A stretch of 64,000 nt of DNA from Curtobacterium flaccumfaciens pv. betae (GTDB lineage: Bacteria > Actinomycetota > Actinomycetes > Actinomycetales > Microbacteriaceae), in contig NZ_JAPJDC010000001.1 in the NCBI RefSeq assembly GCF_026241855.1, forward strand, positions 930,001 to 994,000, read 5' to 3'. A program made the translations under genes and the position numbers. Below, in pieces: positions 47,758-55,957 of this stretch (position 1 is the first letter of the stretch; every line of letters starts with the position of its first letter). Under the pieces are notes generated by a model. That model saw nothing but the letters and a program-made list of their open reading frames with translations, had not been told where the DNA came from and did no database searches.

Positions 47758-48041
47758 GGGGTGTAAGTAGCGCACCGTGCGAGATTGTTCGGCCTCTTGC
47801 CGGTGCGCACGGTGCGCGGTTCGTCGCCCATCGCGGACCTGGCTGCTCGGTGCGGGGTCGTCGACAGCGAACCGGGCCGCGCACCGTGCATCGTTCGCCG
47901 GTCGGGGGCGAGCAGCCCGCTCGGTGCAGGGTTGTAGCCGGGCACGAAGCCGTCAACCTCGCACGGGTCGGCGGAACTCGCACCGTGCGCCGTCACCGCA
48001 TCCGACGCGCAGCACCGCGCCCGCGCCCGCGCCCCGCACGC
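47758..48041. repeat. Intergenic block of degenerate family A repeats
   Basis: No gene is seen. The stretch is full of GCACCGTGCG, CTCGGTGC and CCTCGCAC words in both orientations. It includes GCTCGGTGCAGGGTTGTAG, which resembles the loop side of the 45.0-kb copy. Pairing is less regular than at 23.9 or 45.0 kb. Confidence 0.7.
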
Positions 48042-48096
48042 CTGCACCCGGAGTTCACCCGGCGGCGACGCCGGAGGCACCCGGAGTTCACCCGGC
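48042..48096 (+). promoter_or_regulatory. Two PHO-box-like direct repeats upstream of the importer operon
   Basis: GTTCACCCGGC occurs exactly at 48053-48063 and 48086-48096, 33 bp apart. Each is preceded 11 bp upstream by a weaker unit (CTGCACCCGGA, AGGCACCCGGA). The 11-bp period and the sequence resemble the direct-repeat units bound by Streptomyces PhoP (G, G/T, TCA, YYY, R, G/C, G). Binding here is inferred. Confidence 0.6.
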
Positions 48097-48119
48097 AGCA
48101 CCACACTCGACCCCGGCGC

Positions 48120-48131
48120 GGGAACGTTCCC
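48120..48131. promoter_or_regulatory. LacI-type operator palindrome
   Basis: GGGAACGTTCCC is a perfect 12-bp palindrome with the central CG usual for LacI-family operators. It sits 104 bp before the solute-binding protein GTG and 23 bp after the second PHO-like repeat. Confidence 0.55.
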
Positions 48132-48138
48132 ACACGAC

Positions 48139-48212
48139 CCGCCCGGACGACCCCGCACACCCGCACGACCCCGCACGACCCCGCACACCCCCACCCCGCA
48201 CGACCCCACCGC
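48139..48212. repeat. CGCACGACCCC microrepeat in the operon leader
   Basis: Repeated CGCACGACCCC and CGCACACCC words make an almost G-poor, pyrimidine-rich leader just before the GGGAGAA ribosome site. Confidence 0.75.
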
Positions 48213-48235
48213 ACCACGGAACAGGGAGAACCCAC

Positions 48236-49390
48236 GTGAAGACCCGAGTCCTCGCCGGCCTCGCCATCGCGGCAGCCGCGACCGTCGCACTCTCCGGCTG
48301 CGTCCAGAGCGCCAACGCCTCGGACGCCTCCGACACCGACGGCACCACCGACCTCACCGTGTTCATCAGCGGCGACACCAACGTCCAGGACCTCTGGGAC
48401 AAGTCGCTCATCCCCGCCTTCGAGAAGGCGAACTCGAAGATCCACGTCAGCACGAGCATCGACCTGCACGGCGAGCACGACGCCCAGACCCAGGCGAACC
48501 TCGCCACCGCGGTCAAGGCCGGCAAGTCCGTCGCGTACGACCTCGTCGACGCCGGCTTCGTCACCACCGCCGGCAAGGCCGGGCTGATGGCGAAGGTCGG
48601 CGACAGCACGATTCCGAACCTCAAGGACGTCCCGGACGCCACGAAGCAGCAGGGCGGCGACAGCGCCATCCCGTACCGCGCTTCGAGCGTGCTGCTGGCG
48701 TACGACGCGAAGAAGGTCACGGACCCGCCGAAGACCCTCGACGACCTGCTCGCCTGGATCAAGGCCAACCCGGGCGAGTTCGCCTACAACTCCCCGTCGT
48801 CCGGCGGTTCGGGTGGCTCGTTCGTGGCCACGGTGCTCGCGAAGTACCTGACGCCCGCCGAGCAGGAGACGATGCAGACGAAGTACGACAAGTCGCTCGA
48901 GTCGAAGTGGGTCAAGGGCTTCGCGGCCCTGAAGGACCTCGGCCCGTCGACGTACCAGAAGGGCGTCTACCCGAACGGCAACGACCAGGTCGTGCAGCTG
49001 CTCGGCAGTGGCCAGATCGCGATGGCCCCGGTCTGGAGCGACCAGTTCATCACCTCGCAGAAGACCGGCATCATCCCGAAGACCGTCAAGGCCGTGCAGA
49101 TCGACGACCCGTCGTTCACCGGCAGCGCGAGCTTCCTCGGCATCCCCAAGACCGAGCCGAAGGCCAAGAAGGCGGCGGCCGAGAAGCTCGCCGACTTCGT
49201 GCTCAGCGCGAAGGGGCAGCAGCTCGTCGCGAGCGCCGTCTCCGGCTACCCGGTGATCCCGCTCGACAGCCTGCCGGCGTCGGTCGCCGAGCAGTTCGCC
49301 GACGCGAACCCCTCGCAGCTCCGCCTCGGGTTCCAGAGCGACTTCGCCGCGGACATGAACGCGGCGTGGGACGCGAAGGTCCCGCAGTGA
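48236..49390 (+). CDS. ABC transporter solute-binding lipoprotein (YnjB-like)
   Basis: The 384-residue protein has a lipoprotein signal with lipobox LSGC (Cys22) and a two-lobed binding fold. Segments such as PPKTLDDLLAWIKANPGEFAYNSPSSGGSGGSFV resemble the family 1-like binding protein YnjB, whose ligand is unsettled. It would catch the solute outside the membrane for the two permeases that follow. The GTG at 48236 follows GGGAGAA. Its stop overlaps the first permease GTG. The ligand is inferred from the last gene of the operon to be a phosphodiester, not from this sequence. Confidence 0.9.
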   Translation: MKTRVLAGLAIAAAATVALSGCVQSANASDASDTDGTTDLTVFISGDTNVQDLWDKSLIPAFEKANSKIHVSTSIDLHGEHDAQTQANLATAVKAGKSVAYDLVDAGFVTTAGKAGLMAKVGDSTIPNLKDVPDATKQQGGDSAIPYRASSVLLAYDAKKVTDPPKTLDDLLAWIKANPGEFAYNSPSSGGSGGSFVATVLAKYLTPAEQETMQTKYDKSLESKWVKGFAALKDLGPSTYQKGVYPNGNDQVVQLLGSGQIAMAPVWSDQFITSQKTGIIPKTVKAVQIDDPSFTGSASFLGIPKTEPKAKKAAAEKLADFVLSAKGQQLVASAVSGYPVIPLDSLPASVAEQFADANPSQLRLGFQSDFAADMNAAWDAKVPQ

Positions 49391-50421
49391 CCCAGACCGT
49401 CCAGGACGGCCCGGCAACCGGCCGGGAGGCCCGTGGCGACTCCGCCACGGGCCTCCCGCCCGTCCCGCCCCACGCCCAGGGCCCGGCGCACCCCGCCATC
49501 GGGCGCACGGCGCAGGAGCGGCTGGCCCGCCGCCGGCGGTGGCAGGGCCTCGCCCTCGTCGCCGCCCCGGTGCTGGTCGTCGTCCTGTTCGTCGGCGTCC
49601 CGGTGGTGAACGCCGCCCTGTTCAGCCTCGGGTTCACCGGTGGCCTGAACCAGGCGCTCGCCGACATCGGCGGCGACACCGTGCGCGGTTTCTCGTTCGC
49701 GGTCTACGCCACCCTGCTCGGCAACGCCACGTTCCTGCGTGACCTGGTCGCGACGCTCGGCGTCACCGCACTGTCGACCGGCCTGACCGTGGGGCTCGCC
49801 GTCGTCGTCGCGGTGATCCTGCGACTCCGCGGAGGCTTCCTCGGCAAGACCCTCAGTGTCCTGGCCGTGGTACCGATCTTCGTGCCGGTGGTCATCGCGA
49901 GCTGGTCCATCCTGACGTTCACCGACGCGCAGGGGTTCCTCCGGAGCCTCGGTGCCCAGTTCGGCCTCGACGTCCCGGTGTGGGGCTACACCCTCGTCGC
50001 CGTGGTGTTCGGCAGCGTCTGGACCAGCCTGCCGTTCGCGGTGCTCATGATCGCCGGGGCGCTGCAGGGCACACCGGACGCCCTGGTCGAGGCCGCGAAG
50101 GACGCCGGGGCGAGCACCTGGCGCGTCGTCTGGCAGGTGCTCCTGCCGATGGCCGCGACCCCGCTCGTCATCGCGACGACGTTCACCGTGATCGGGGTCC
50201 TCGGTTCGTTCACCGTGCCGTACTTCACCGGTCCGAACGCCCCGACGATGCTCGGCGTCGACATCTCGAAGTACTTCCAGGCCTACAACCGTCCACAGCA
50301 GTCGACGGCGATGGCGTTCATCGTGTTCGCGTTCGCCGCGGCCGCGAGCATCTTCTACCTCCGCTCGACGGTCCGCTCGAACGCGGGCGAGCTCGACAAG
50401 AAGCAGCAGGAGCAGCAGTGA
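49387..50421 (+). CDS. ABC importer permease 1
   Basis: The 344-residue permease has six membrane helices and the cytoplasmic EAA loop EAAKDAGASTWRVVWQVLLP, which docks on the ATPase. The first ~45 residues are a polar linker. Codons for residues 13-24 (GREARGDSATGLPP) are formed by an in-frame palindrome, 49423-49458, nearly identical to the intergenic element at 22.35 kb. The GTG at 49387 overlaps the preceding stop. Confidence 0.92.
   Translation: MTQTVQDGPATGREARGDSATGLPPVPPHAQGPAHPAIGRTAQERLARRRRWQGLALVAAPVLVVVLFVGVPVVNAALFSLGFTGGLNQALADIGGDTVRGFSFAVYATLLGNATFLRDLVATLGVTALSTGLTVGLAVVVAVILRLRGGFLGKTLSVLAVVPIFVPVVIASWSILTFTDAQGFLRSLGAQFGLDVPVWGYTLVAVVFGSVWTSLPFAVLMIAGALQGTPDALVEAAKDAGASTWRVVWQVLLPMAATPLVIATTFTVIGVLGSFTVPYFTGPNAPTMLGVDISKYFQAYNRPQQSTAMAFIVFAFAAAASIFYLRSTVRSNAGELDKKQQEQQ
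49423..49458. repeat. Palindrome family B, copy inside the permease gene
   Basis: Arms 49423-49438 and 49443-49458 pair perfectly (CGGGAGGCCCGTGGCG). Thirty-five of 36 bases equal the core of the element at 22350-22397. Confidence 0.9.
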
Positions 50422-51230
50422 TCAAGCGTCTGACCGGCAACGCCCTCGTCTGGGCGACCGCGATCGTGCTGGCCGTGTTCATCCTCGGGCCGCTCGTCTG
50501 GCTGGCCGCCCGTGCCTTCGCCACGACGTGGACCTACCCGAACCTGCTGCCCGACGGCTGGACCCTGCAATGGTGGGGCACCGTGTTCGAGGACCGCAGC
50601 CTGGCCGTCGCGGTGCAGAACTCGCTCGTCCTCGCCCCGCTCACGGTCCTCATCGCCGCGGTGGTCTGCCTGCCCGCCGCGTGGGCGATCAGCCGCATCG
50701 AGTTCCCGGGGCGGCGGCTCGTGCTCGTCGGACTGTTCGCCACGAACGCGTTCCCGAAGATGGGCCTCTTCGTCACGATGTCGGCGATGTTCACCGCGCT
50801 GAACCTCATGAACACGGTCACCGGCATCCTGATCGTCCACGTCCTGGGCTGCGTCGTGTTCATGACGTGGTTGCCCGCCGCAGCCTTCTCGGCAGTGCCG
50901 CGGTCCCTCGAGGAAGCCGCCCGCGATGCCGGGGCGAGCCGCTGGCGCACCTTCTGGAAGGTGACGTTCCCGATCGCCTGGCCCGGGATCCTCGTCGCGA
51001 TGGTGATGTCGTTCCTGGCGTCCTTCGACGAGGCGCAGGGCACGTACCTGGTCGGCGCCCCGACGTACATGACGATGCCGACGGCGATGTACTCGCTCGT
51101 CCTGAACTCCCCGCGCCAGGTCTCGGCGGTGTTCGCGATCGCGTTGAGCATCCCGTCCGTGGTCCTGCTGCTGCTCGCCCGGAAGCACATCATGGGCGGC
51201 CGCCTGGCGGACGGCTTCCAGATCCGATGA
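50418..51230 (+). CDS. ABC importer permease 2
   Basis: The 270-residue second permease has six helices and the EAA loop EEAARDAGASRWRTFWKVTFP. It pairs with permease 1 to form the channel. The start is GTG at 50418 in a 4-bp overlap with the previous stop. A second start at the ATG of the next gene overlaps its own stop, so the whole operon is translationally coupled. Confidence 0.92.
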   Translation: MIKRLTGNALVWATAIVLAVFILGPLVWLAARAFATTWTYPNLLPDGWTLQWWGTVFEDRSLAVAVQNSLVLAPLTVLIAAVVCLPAAWAISRIEFPGRRLVLVGLFATNAFPKMGLFVTMSAMFTALNLMNTVTGILIVHVLGCVVFMTWLPAAAFSAVPRSLEEAARDAGASRWRTFWKVTFPIAWPGILVAMVMSFLASFDEAQGTYLVGAPTYMTMPTAMYSLVLNSPRQVSAVFAIALSIPSVVLLLLARKHIMGGRLADGFQIR

Positions 51231-51256
51231 CCCACACCAGCACGAAAGGCGACCAG

Positions 51257-52333
51257 ATGACGGACAAGGCGCTCGTCGCAGAACGCGCACCGGGCCTCCA
51301 GGCCGACGGCAGCACGGCGGACCGGACCCGCTCCGGCGGACTCACCATCCGCGGACTGCGCAAGACGCTCGGCGGACGCGACGTCGTCGCCGGCATCGAC
51401 CTCGACGTCGCGAAGGGCGAGCTCGTCTCGCTCCTCGGCCCGTCCGGCTGCGGCAAGACCACGACGCTCCGCATGGTGGCGGGGTTCCTGCCCGCCGACG
51501 GCGGCGTCGTGACCATGGGGGACCGCGACGTCACGTCGCTCGGCCCGGAGCGCCGGCCGAGCGCGATGGTGTTCCAGAACTACGCGCTCTGGCCGCACAT
51601 GACGGTGACGCAGAACGTCGCGTTCCCGCTGCGGACCCGACGGGTGCCGAAGCAGCGGGTCGCCGAGCGGGTGCGCGACGCGCTCGAGCTCGTCGGCCTG
51701 AGCCACCACGCCGGCTCGAAGCCGACCGCGATCTCGGGCGGCGAGCAGCAGCGCGTCGCCCTGGCCCGCGCCATCGTGCAGGAGCCGGACGTCCTGCTCC
51801 TCGACGAGCCGCTGTCGAACCTCGACGCGAAGCTCCGCGTGAGCGTCCGCGACGAGATCCGCCGCATCCAGCAGCGACTCGGCATCACGACCGTGATCGT
51901 CACGCACGACCAGGACGAAGCGCTCAGTATCTCCGACCGGATCGCCGTCATGCACGACGGCCGCATCGAGCAGATCGCGACACCGACCGAGCTCTACGCC
52001 CGCCCCGCCACGAGCTTCGTCGCGTCGTTCATCGGGTCGACGAGCGTCGTCACCGGCCGGTTCCTCGCCGGCACCTCGGTCGGCCCGACGGCGGCCGACA
52101 CGGTGCTGGTCCGCCCCGAGCAGGTCGTGCTCACCGACGACTCGCCGATCCGTGCGACGGTCGCGCGGGTGCTCATGCGCGGGCACTTCGCCGAGGTCGT
52201 GCTCAGCACCGACGGCGCGGAGCTCCGCGCCTACGTCACCGGGCCGCCGCCGGCGGTCGGCACCGAGACCGGGGTGCGCCTGGGCGAGGTGCTCGTCCAC
52301 CGCGACGGCGTGCTGCTCGAGGTCGCCCGATGA
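51257..52333 (+). CDS. ABC importer ATPase with C-terminal TOBE domain
   Basis: The 358-residue ATPase has Walker A GPSGCGKTTT, signature ISGGEQQRVALARA, Walker B VLLLDEPLSNLD and the switch His in VTHDQDEAL. After residue 240 a TOBE-like regulatory part follows (TVLVRPEQVVLTDD). It is of the CUT1/spermidine/iron importer type. The ATG at 51257 has GAAAGG just before. ATG at 51227, overlapping the permease stop, would add 10 residues. The head contains a CCGGGCCTCCAGGCC fragment of repeat family B (51290-51304). Confidence 0.93.
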   Translation: MTDKALVAERAPGLQADGSTADRTRSGGLTIRGLRKTLGGRDVVAGIDLDVAKGELVSLLGPSGCGKTTTLRMVAGFLPADGGVVTMGDRDVTSLGPERRPSAMVFQNYALWPHMTVTQNVAFPLRTRRVPKQRVAERVRDALELVGLSHHAGSKPTAISGGEQQRVALARAIVQEPDVLLLDEPLSNLDAKLRVSVRDEIRRIQQRLGITTVIVTHDQDEALSISDRIAVMHDGRIEQIATPTELYARPATSFVASFIGSTSVVTGRFLAGTSVGPTAADTVLVRPEQVVLTDDSPIRATVARVLMRGHFAEVVLSTDGAELRAYVTGPPPAVGTETGVRLGEVLVHRDGVLLEVAR

Positions 52334-53943
52334 GCGCGGGGGCTTCGACGTCCACGGCTTCGGCTGCGGCTGCGCCTGCGGTCGATCGTGTGGTCTCGAC
52401 CAGCGCGGACGCCAGGCCCGGCGTGCGTCCGCCACGCCTCGTCGCCCACCGCGGTGCGCCGCGCGTCCGGCGCGAGAACACGCTGCCCGCCATCGCGGTC
52501 GCCGAGGCGCTCGGCGCCGAGGTGATCGAGGTCGACGTCCGTCGCACCGCCGACGGCGTCGCCGTCCTGCTGCACGACGAGACCCTCGGCCGGATGTGGG
52601 GCGATGCCCGCCGGGTGTCCGACGTCGACTGGTGCGACGTCGCCCGGCTCGGCAACGGCCTCGACCGGATCCCGCGGCTCGACGGTGCGCTCGAACGGCT
52701 CGACGGCTGCCGGTCGACCCTGCTCGTCGACCTGACCGACGCCGAGGACGCCCTGGTCGCCGCCCGCACCGTCGCGGGCTTCACCGGCTCCACCGCGGTG
52801 GCCTGGTGCGGGGCACCGGCGGCGATGGCGGCCGTCCGCTCCGTGCTGCCCGACGCCGACGTCTGGCTGGCGTGGGAGTCGCTCGATCCGCCCGTCGCCG
52901 CGGACCTCGAGGCGCTCGAGCCGTCGACGCTCAACCTCGACGTCGCGTTCCTCACCCCGCGCACCGTCGAGGTCGCACACGCCCTGGGCCTGCGCGTCGC
53001 CGTCTGGACCATCGACGACGTCGAGCCCGCCATCTGGGCAGCCCGGCTCGGTGTCGACTCGATCACCACGAACGACGTCGGGTCCATCGGGGCAGCCCTG
53101 TCGGCGGCCGAGCGCGACGGCTGGCCCGAGCGCGACCGCGAGCCCACCGAGACCGAGGTCGCCTCGCGCGCCCAGGCCCTGGCCCACCGCATCGCCCACG
53201 AGGTCATCGCGTACACGCGCGAACACCCGGTCAGCGAGGTCCACACCAAGGCGAACCCCGCCGACCTGGTCACCGACGTCGACCGCCTGGTGGAGCAGCA
53301 CGTCCGCTCCCGCGTGCGGATGGTGTTCCCGACGCACGGGTTCACCGGCGAGGAGTACGGCGAGGCCCCCGGCGATCGGCACCGCTGGTTCCTGGACCCC
53401 GTCGACGGCACCACCAACCTGGCGAACGGCGTGCCCTGGACGTCGATGTCGCTCTGCCTGACCCGTGGCGGCCGCCCGCTCGTCGGCGTCGTCGCGGACC
53501 CCTGGCGCGGCGAGGTGCTCGAGGCCCGACGCGGCCGCGGCGCCACCCTGCGCGACCGCCAGCTCCGACTCGACGACACACCCCGGCCGCTCGCCGGCGC
53601 CGTCGTCGGCACCGAGCTCGACGGACACCGCCCGTGGCCGGGGTTCGGGGCGTTCCTCGACGCCCTGGCCGACCGGTCGTGCACGCTCCGGGTCCAGGGA
53701 TCGGGCACGTTGACGATCGCCCAGGTCGCGGCGGGGCGCGGGATCGGCGGCTGCGTCTCGGCGTTCAACCCGGTCGACCACGGCGCCGCGGTGCTGCTCG
53801 TGCACGAGGCCGGGGGCGTCGTGCTGACGCCGTCCGGCCCCGTGGAGGGCTTCCCGCCCGTGGGGGAGCCGTTCCTCGTGGCGCACCCGGGGGCCGCGGA
53901 CGAGCTGCACGCGGTGTGGACGGCGGCGCTCGCCGCGGGGTGA
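52330..53943 (+). CDS. Fusion of glycerophosphodiester phosphodiesterase and inositol monophosphatase domains
   Basis: The 537-residue protein joins two complete hydrolase domains. Residues 35-258 are a GDPD domain with His40-Arg41, Glu49-Asn-Thr, Glu67, Asp69 and His82. Residues 275-535 are an inositol-monophosphatase domain with Asp312/Asp316 (NPADLVTDVD), Glu341-Glu342, the metal site D356-PVDGTTN and Asp483 (NPVDHGAA). GDPD enzymes split glycerophosphodiesters; IMPase-type enzymes remove phosphate from inositol phosphate and related polyol phosphates. There is no signal peptide, so both steps occur inside the cell after import. The ATG at 52330 overlaps the ATPase stop. The joint order suggests consecutive steps on one imported compound. 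Confidence 0.9.
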   Translation: MSAGASTSTASAAAAPAVDRVVSTSADARPGVRPPRLVAHRGAPRVRRENTLPAIAVAEALGAEVIEVDVRRTADGVAVLLHDETLGRMWGDARRVSDVDWCDVARLGNGLDRIPRLDGALERLDGCRSTLLVDLTDAEDALVAARTVAGFTGSTAVAWCGAPAAMAAVRSVLPDADVWLAWESLDPPVAADLEALEPSTLNLDVAFLTPRTVEVAHALGLRVAVWTIDDVEPAIWAARLGVDSITTNDVGSIGAALSAAERDGWPERDREPTETEVASRAQALAHRIAHEVIAYTREHPVSEVHTKANPADLVTDVDRLVEQHVRSRVRMVFPTHGFTGEEYGEAPGDRHRWFLDPVDGTTNLANGVPWTSMSLCLTRGGRPLVGVVADPWRGEVLEARRGRGATLRDRQLRLDDTPRPLAGAVVGTELDGHRPWPGFGAFLDALADRSCTLRVQGSGTLTIAQVAAGRGIGGCVSAFNPVDHGAAVLLVHEAGGVVLTPSGPVEGFPPVGEPFLVAHPGAADELHAVWTAALAAG

Positions 53944-53959
53944 GCTGCGGCGCACGGTG

Positions 53960-54003
53960 CGGACTGGAGGCACGGTGCCAGCCCGGCACGCGCCTCCCGG
54001 CCG
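53960..54003. repeat. Palindrome family B, copy after the operon
   Basis: CGGACTGGAGGCACGGTGCC faces GGCACGCGCCTCCCGGCCG across a short loop; several mismatches remain. It lies just after the operon stop and may act as its terminator. Confidence 0.65.
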
Positions 54004-54006
54004 ACT

Positions 54007-54022
54007 CTGAGCGGGCGCTCAG
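54007..54022. promoter_or_regulatory. TetR-like operator palindrome
   Basis: CTGAGCG and CGCTCAG flank a 2-bp centre, a perfect 16-bp inverted repeat of the kind TetR-family repressors bind. It is followed 21 bp later by a TAGTGT -10 box (54044-54049), so a bound repressor would cover the -35 area. Confidence 0.5.
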
Positions 54023-54104
54023 TCATCGGACGCCGGGGGTTCGTAGTGTTGCAGTCCACGACGGGTCCGACCGGACCCGCCGTGCACCCGAAGGAGCATC
54101 GACC

Positions 54105-54896
54105 ATGGGATTCCTCGACCGCCTGCTCGGACGTCCGGAGCGTGACCGATCCGCGGACGCACAGCAGAACCAGTGGGGGCAGCCGCCGCAGCAGCAGGGC
54201 TACCGGTACGGCCAGCAGTCCTACCAGCAGCCGGCACCGTCCGCACCGCAGGGCGGCCAGTACGGCGTCCCGCAGTGGGGCGGTGCACCGACGCAGCAGC
54301 AGGGCGCGACGACCGACGACGAACGTGCGGTCGAGCGCTACCGCTACTTGCTCCGCACGGCCCCGCCGGAGCGCATCGAGGAGGTCCACGCCGAGGCCTT
54401 CGCAAAGCTGACCGACGAGCAGCGCCGCATGGTCTACGACGAGTTCACCCGGACCGCGCCTCCCGGTGAGGCGCCCCGTGGCGACGACCCGCGCTCGCTC
54501 GCCCAGTCGGCGACCCGCTCCGAGATCCGCCAGCCGGGCTTCATGGAGCGCTCGCTCGGCGGCGTCGGCGGTGGCGGCGGACGCTTCGGCGGCCAGCGCG
54601 GGGGCCCGTCGTTCGGCAGCATGATCGGCGCCTCGATCCTCGGGACGGTGGCCGGCTACGTCATCGGTTCGGCGATCATGAGCGCGTTCCTGCCCGACCC
54701 CGGTTCGTTCGATGGCGGTACCGACGCTGCGGGTGACGGTGGTTCGGAGGACACTGGTGCTGAATCCGGCGATGCCGGGGCGTCCGACGGCGGCGCATCC
54801 GACGGCGGCGGCTTCGACAATGCGGGCTGGGGCGACAGCGGATCCGACTTCGGCGGTGGCTTCAGCGACTTCGGTGGTGGTGACTTCGACGTCTGA
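54105..54896 (+). CDS. Low-complexity membrane-associated protein of unknown function (263 aa)
   Basis: I do not recognise a named family. The protein has an amphipathic start (MGFLDRLLGRPERD), a Gln/Tyr/Gly/Pro-rich segment (25-70), a helical charged domain (ERYRYLLRTAPPERIEEVHA, 80-125), a glycine-rich stretch, one glycine-zipper-like membrane helix (MIGASILGTVAGYVIGSAIM), and a Gly/Ser/Asp tail ending GGDFDV. AAGGAG precedes the ATG at 54105. It is followed by the DrrAB-type exporter after 59 bp and may be co-transcribed with it under the TetR-like operator. Confidence 0.78.
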   Translation: MGFLDRLLGRPERDRSADAQQNQWGQPPQQQGYRYGQQSYQQPAPSAPQGGQYGVPQWGGAPTQQQGATTDDERAVERYRYLLRTAPPERIEEVHAEAFAKLTDEQRRMVYDEFTRTAPPGEAPRGDDPRSLAQSATRSEIRQPGFMERSLGGVGGGGGRFGGQRGGPSFGSMIGASILGTVAGYVIGSAIMSAFLPDPGSFDGGTDAAGDGGSEDTGAESGDAGASDGGASDGGGFDNAGWGDSGSDFGGGFSDFGGGDFDV

Positions 54897-54955
54897 GTGA
54901 CGTCCGTCGCTCCACCGGACCCCCGGGTACCCACCGTGTCCGACGAAGGAGCGAC

Positions 54956-55957
54956 ATGGCCATCATCGAAGCCTCCGGGCTGACCAAGACCTACAGGTCG
55001 AAGTCCGGGCCGGTGCACGCGCTGGCCGGACTCGACCTGTCGGTGCCGCAGGGCACCGTGAAGGCGCTGCTCGGGCCGAACGGCGCGGGCAAGACCACGG
55101 TGGTGAAGGTGCTCACCACCCTCATCACGCCCGACTCGGGGACCGCGACGATCGACGGCATCGACGTGATCGCCGACCCGCAGGCCACCCGGCGGTCCAT
55201 CGGGGTGTCCGGGCAGTACGCGGCGGTCGACGAGAACCTGACCGGGTTCGAGAACCTCGAGATGATCGGGCGGCTCTACCACCTGGGCCGCAGGACAGCG
55301 CGCGATCGTGCCCGGGAGCTCATCGACGTCTTCGACCTGTCCGAGGCTGGCGACCGTCCGGTGAAGGGCTTCTCCGGCGGCATGCGGCGACGCATCGACC
55401 TCGCCGGGGCGCTGGTGATGAACCCGCGCGTGCTGTTCCTCGACGAGCCGACGACGGGACTCGACCCCCGCAGCCGCCTGGCGCTCTGGGGCATCATCGA
55501 GGACCTCGTGGCCGAGGGGGCGACGGTGCTCCTCACCACCCAGTACCTGGAGGAAGCCGACCGGCTCGCCGACGACATCGCGGTCATCGACGACGGGGCG
55601 GTCATCGCCGAGGGCACCGCGGACCAGCTCAAGGCGCAGGTCGGCGGCCACCGGGTGGTCGTCACCCTGGTCGACGAGACCGACGGCGACGCGGCGACCA
55701 CGGTGCTCCGCCGCTACGGGGTCGGCGAGGTCGAGACCTCGGGCGACGGCCGCACCCGTGCGATCGCGGTGGAGGCCGGTCCGGCAGCCCTGCAGCGCGT
55801 GCTCGCCGACCTGGGCGCGGCCGGCATCGAACTCCACGACGCCGGCATGCGACGCCCGACCCTCGACGACGTCTTCCTCCGCCTGACCGGGCACGCCGCG
55901 ACGGACGACGACGCCGACGAACCCGCGGCCAGCAAGCAGAAGGAGACGGCACGATGA
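54956..55957 (+). CDS. ABC exporter ATPase, DrrA (daunorubicin resistance) type
   Basis: The 333-residue ATPase has Walker A GPNGAGKTTVVK, signature FSGGMRRRIDLA, Walker B VLFLDEPTTGLD and the C-terminal extension of DrrA-type exporters (MRRPTLDDVFLRLTGH). Together with the overlapping DrrB-type permease it probably exports an amphiphile or drug. The cargo is not given by sequence. GAAGGAG precedes the ATG at 54956. Confidence 0.94.
   Translation: MAIIEASGLTKTYRSKSGPVHALAGLDLSVPQGTVKALLGPNGAGKTTVVKVLTTLITPDSGTATIDGIDVIADPQATRRSIGVSGQYAAVDENLTGFENLEMIGRLYHLGRRTARDRARELIDVFDLSEAGDRPVKGFSGGMRRRIDLAGALVMNPRVLFLDEPTTGLDPRSRLALWGIIEDLVAEGATVLLTTQYLEEADRLADDIAVIDDGAVIAEGTADQLKAQVGGHRVVVTLVDETDGDAATTVLRRYGVGEVETSGDGRTRAIAVEAGPAALQRVLADLGAAGIELHDAGMRRPTLDDVFLRLTGHAATDDDADEPAASKQKETAR

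Noticed and set aside
46259..48235. LacI, DUF3054 and AbiEi genes as part of the importer operon
   Set aside because: The first two are on the opposite strand and the third is separated by 478 bp of repeats and a regulatory region, so only loose linkage is supported.
49423..49458. Transcription terminator inside the permease gene
   Set aside because: The hairpin is strong but lies within an open, translated frame of a coupled operon and has no T tract; it is better treated as a dispersed repeat.
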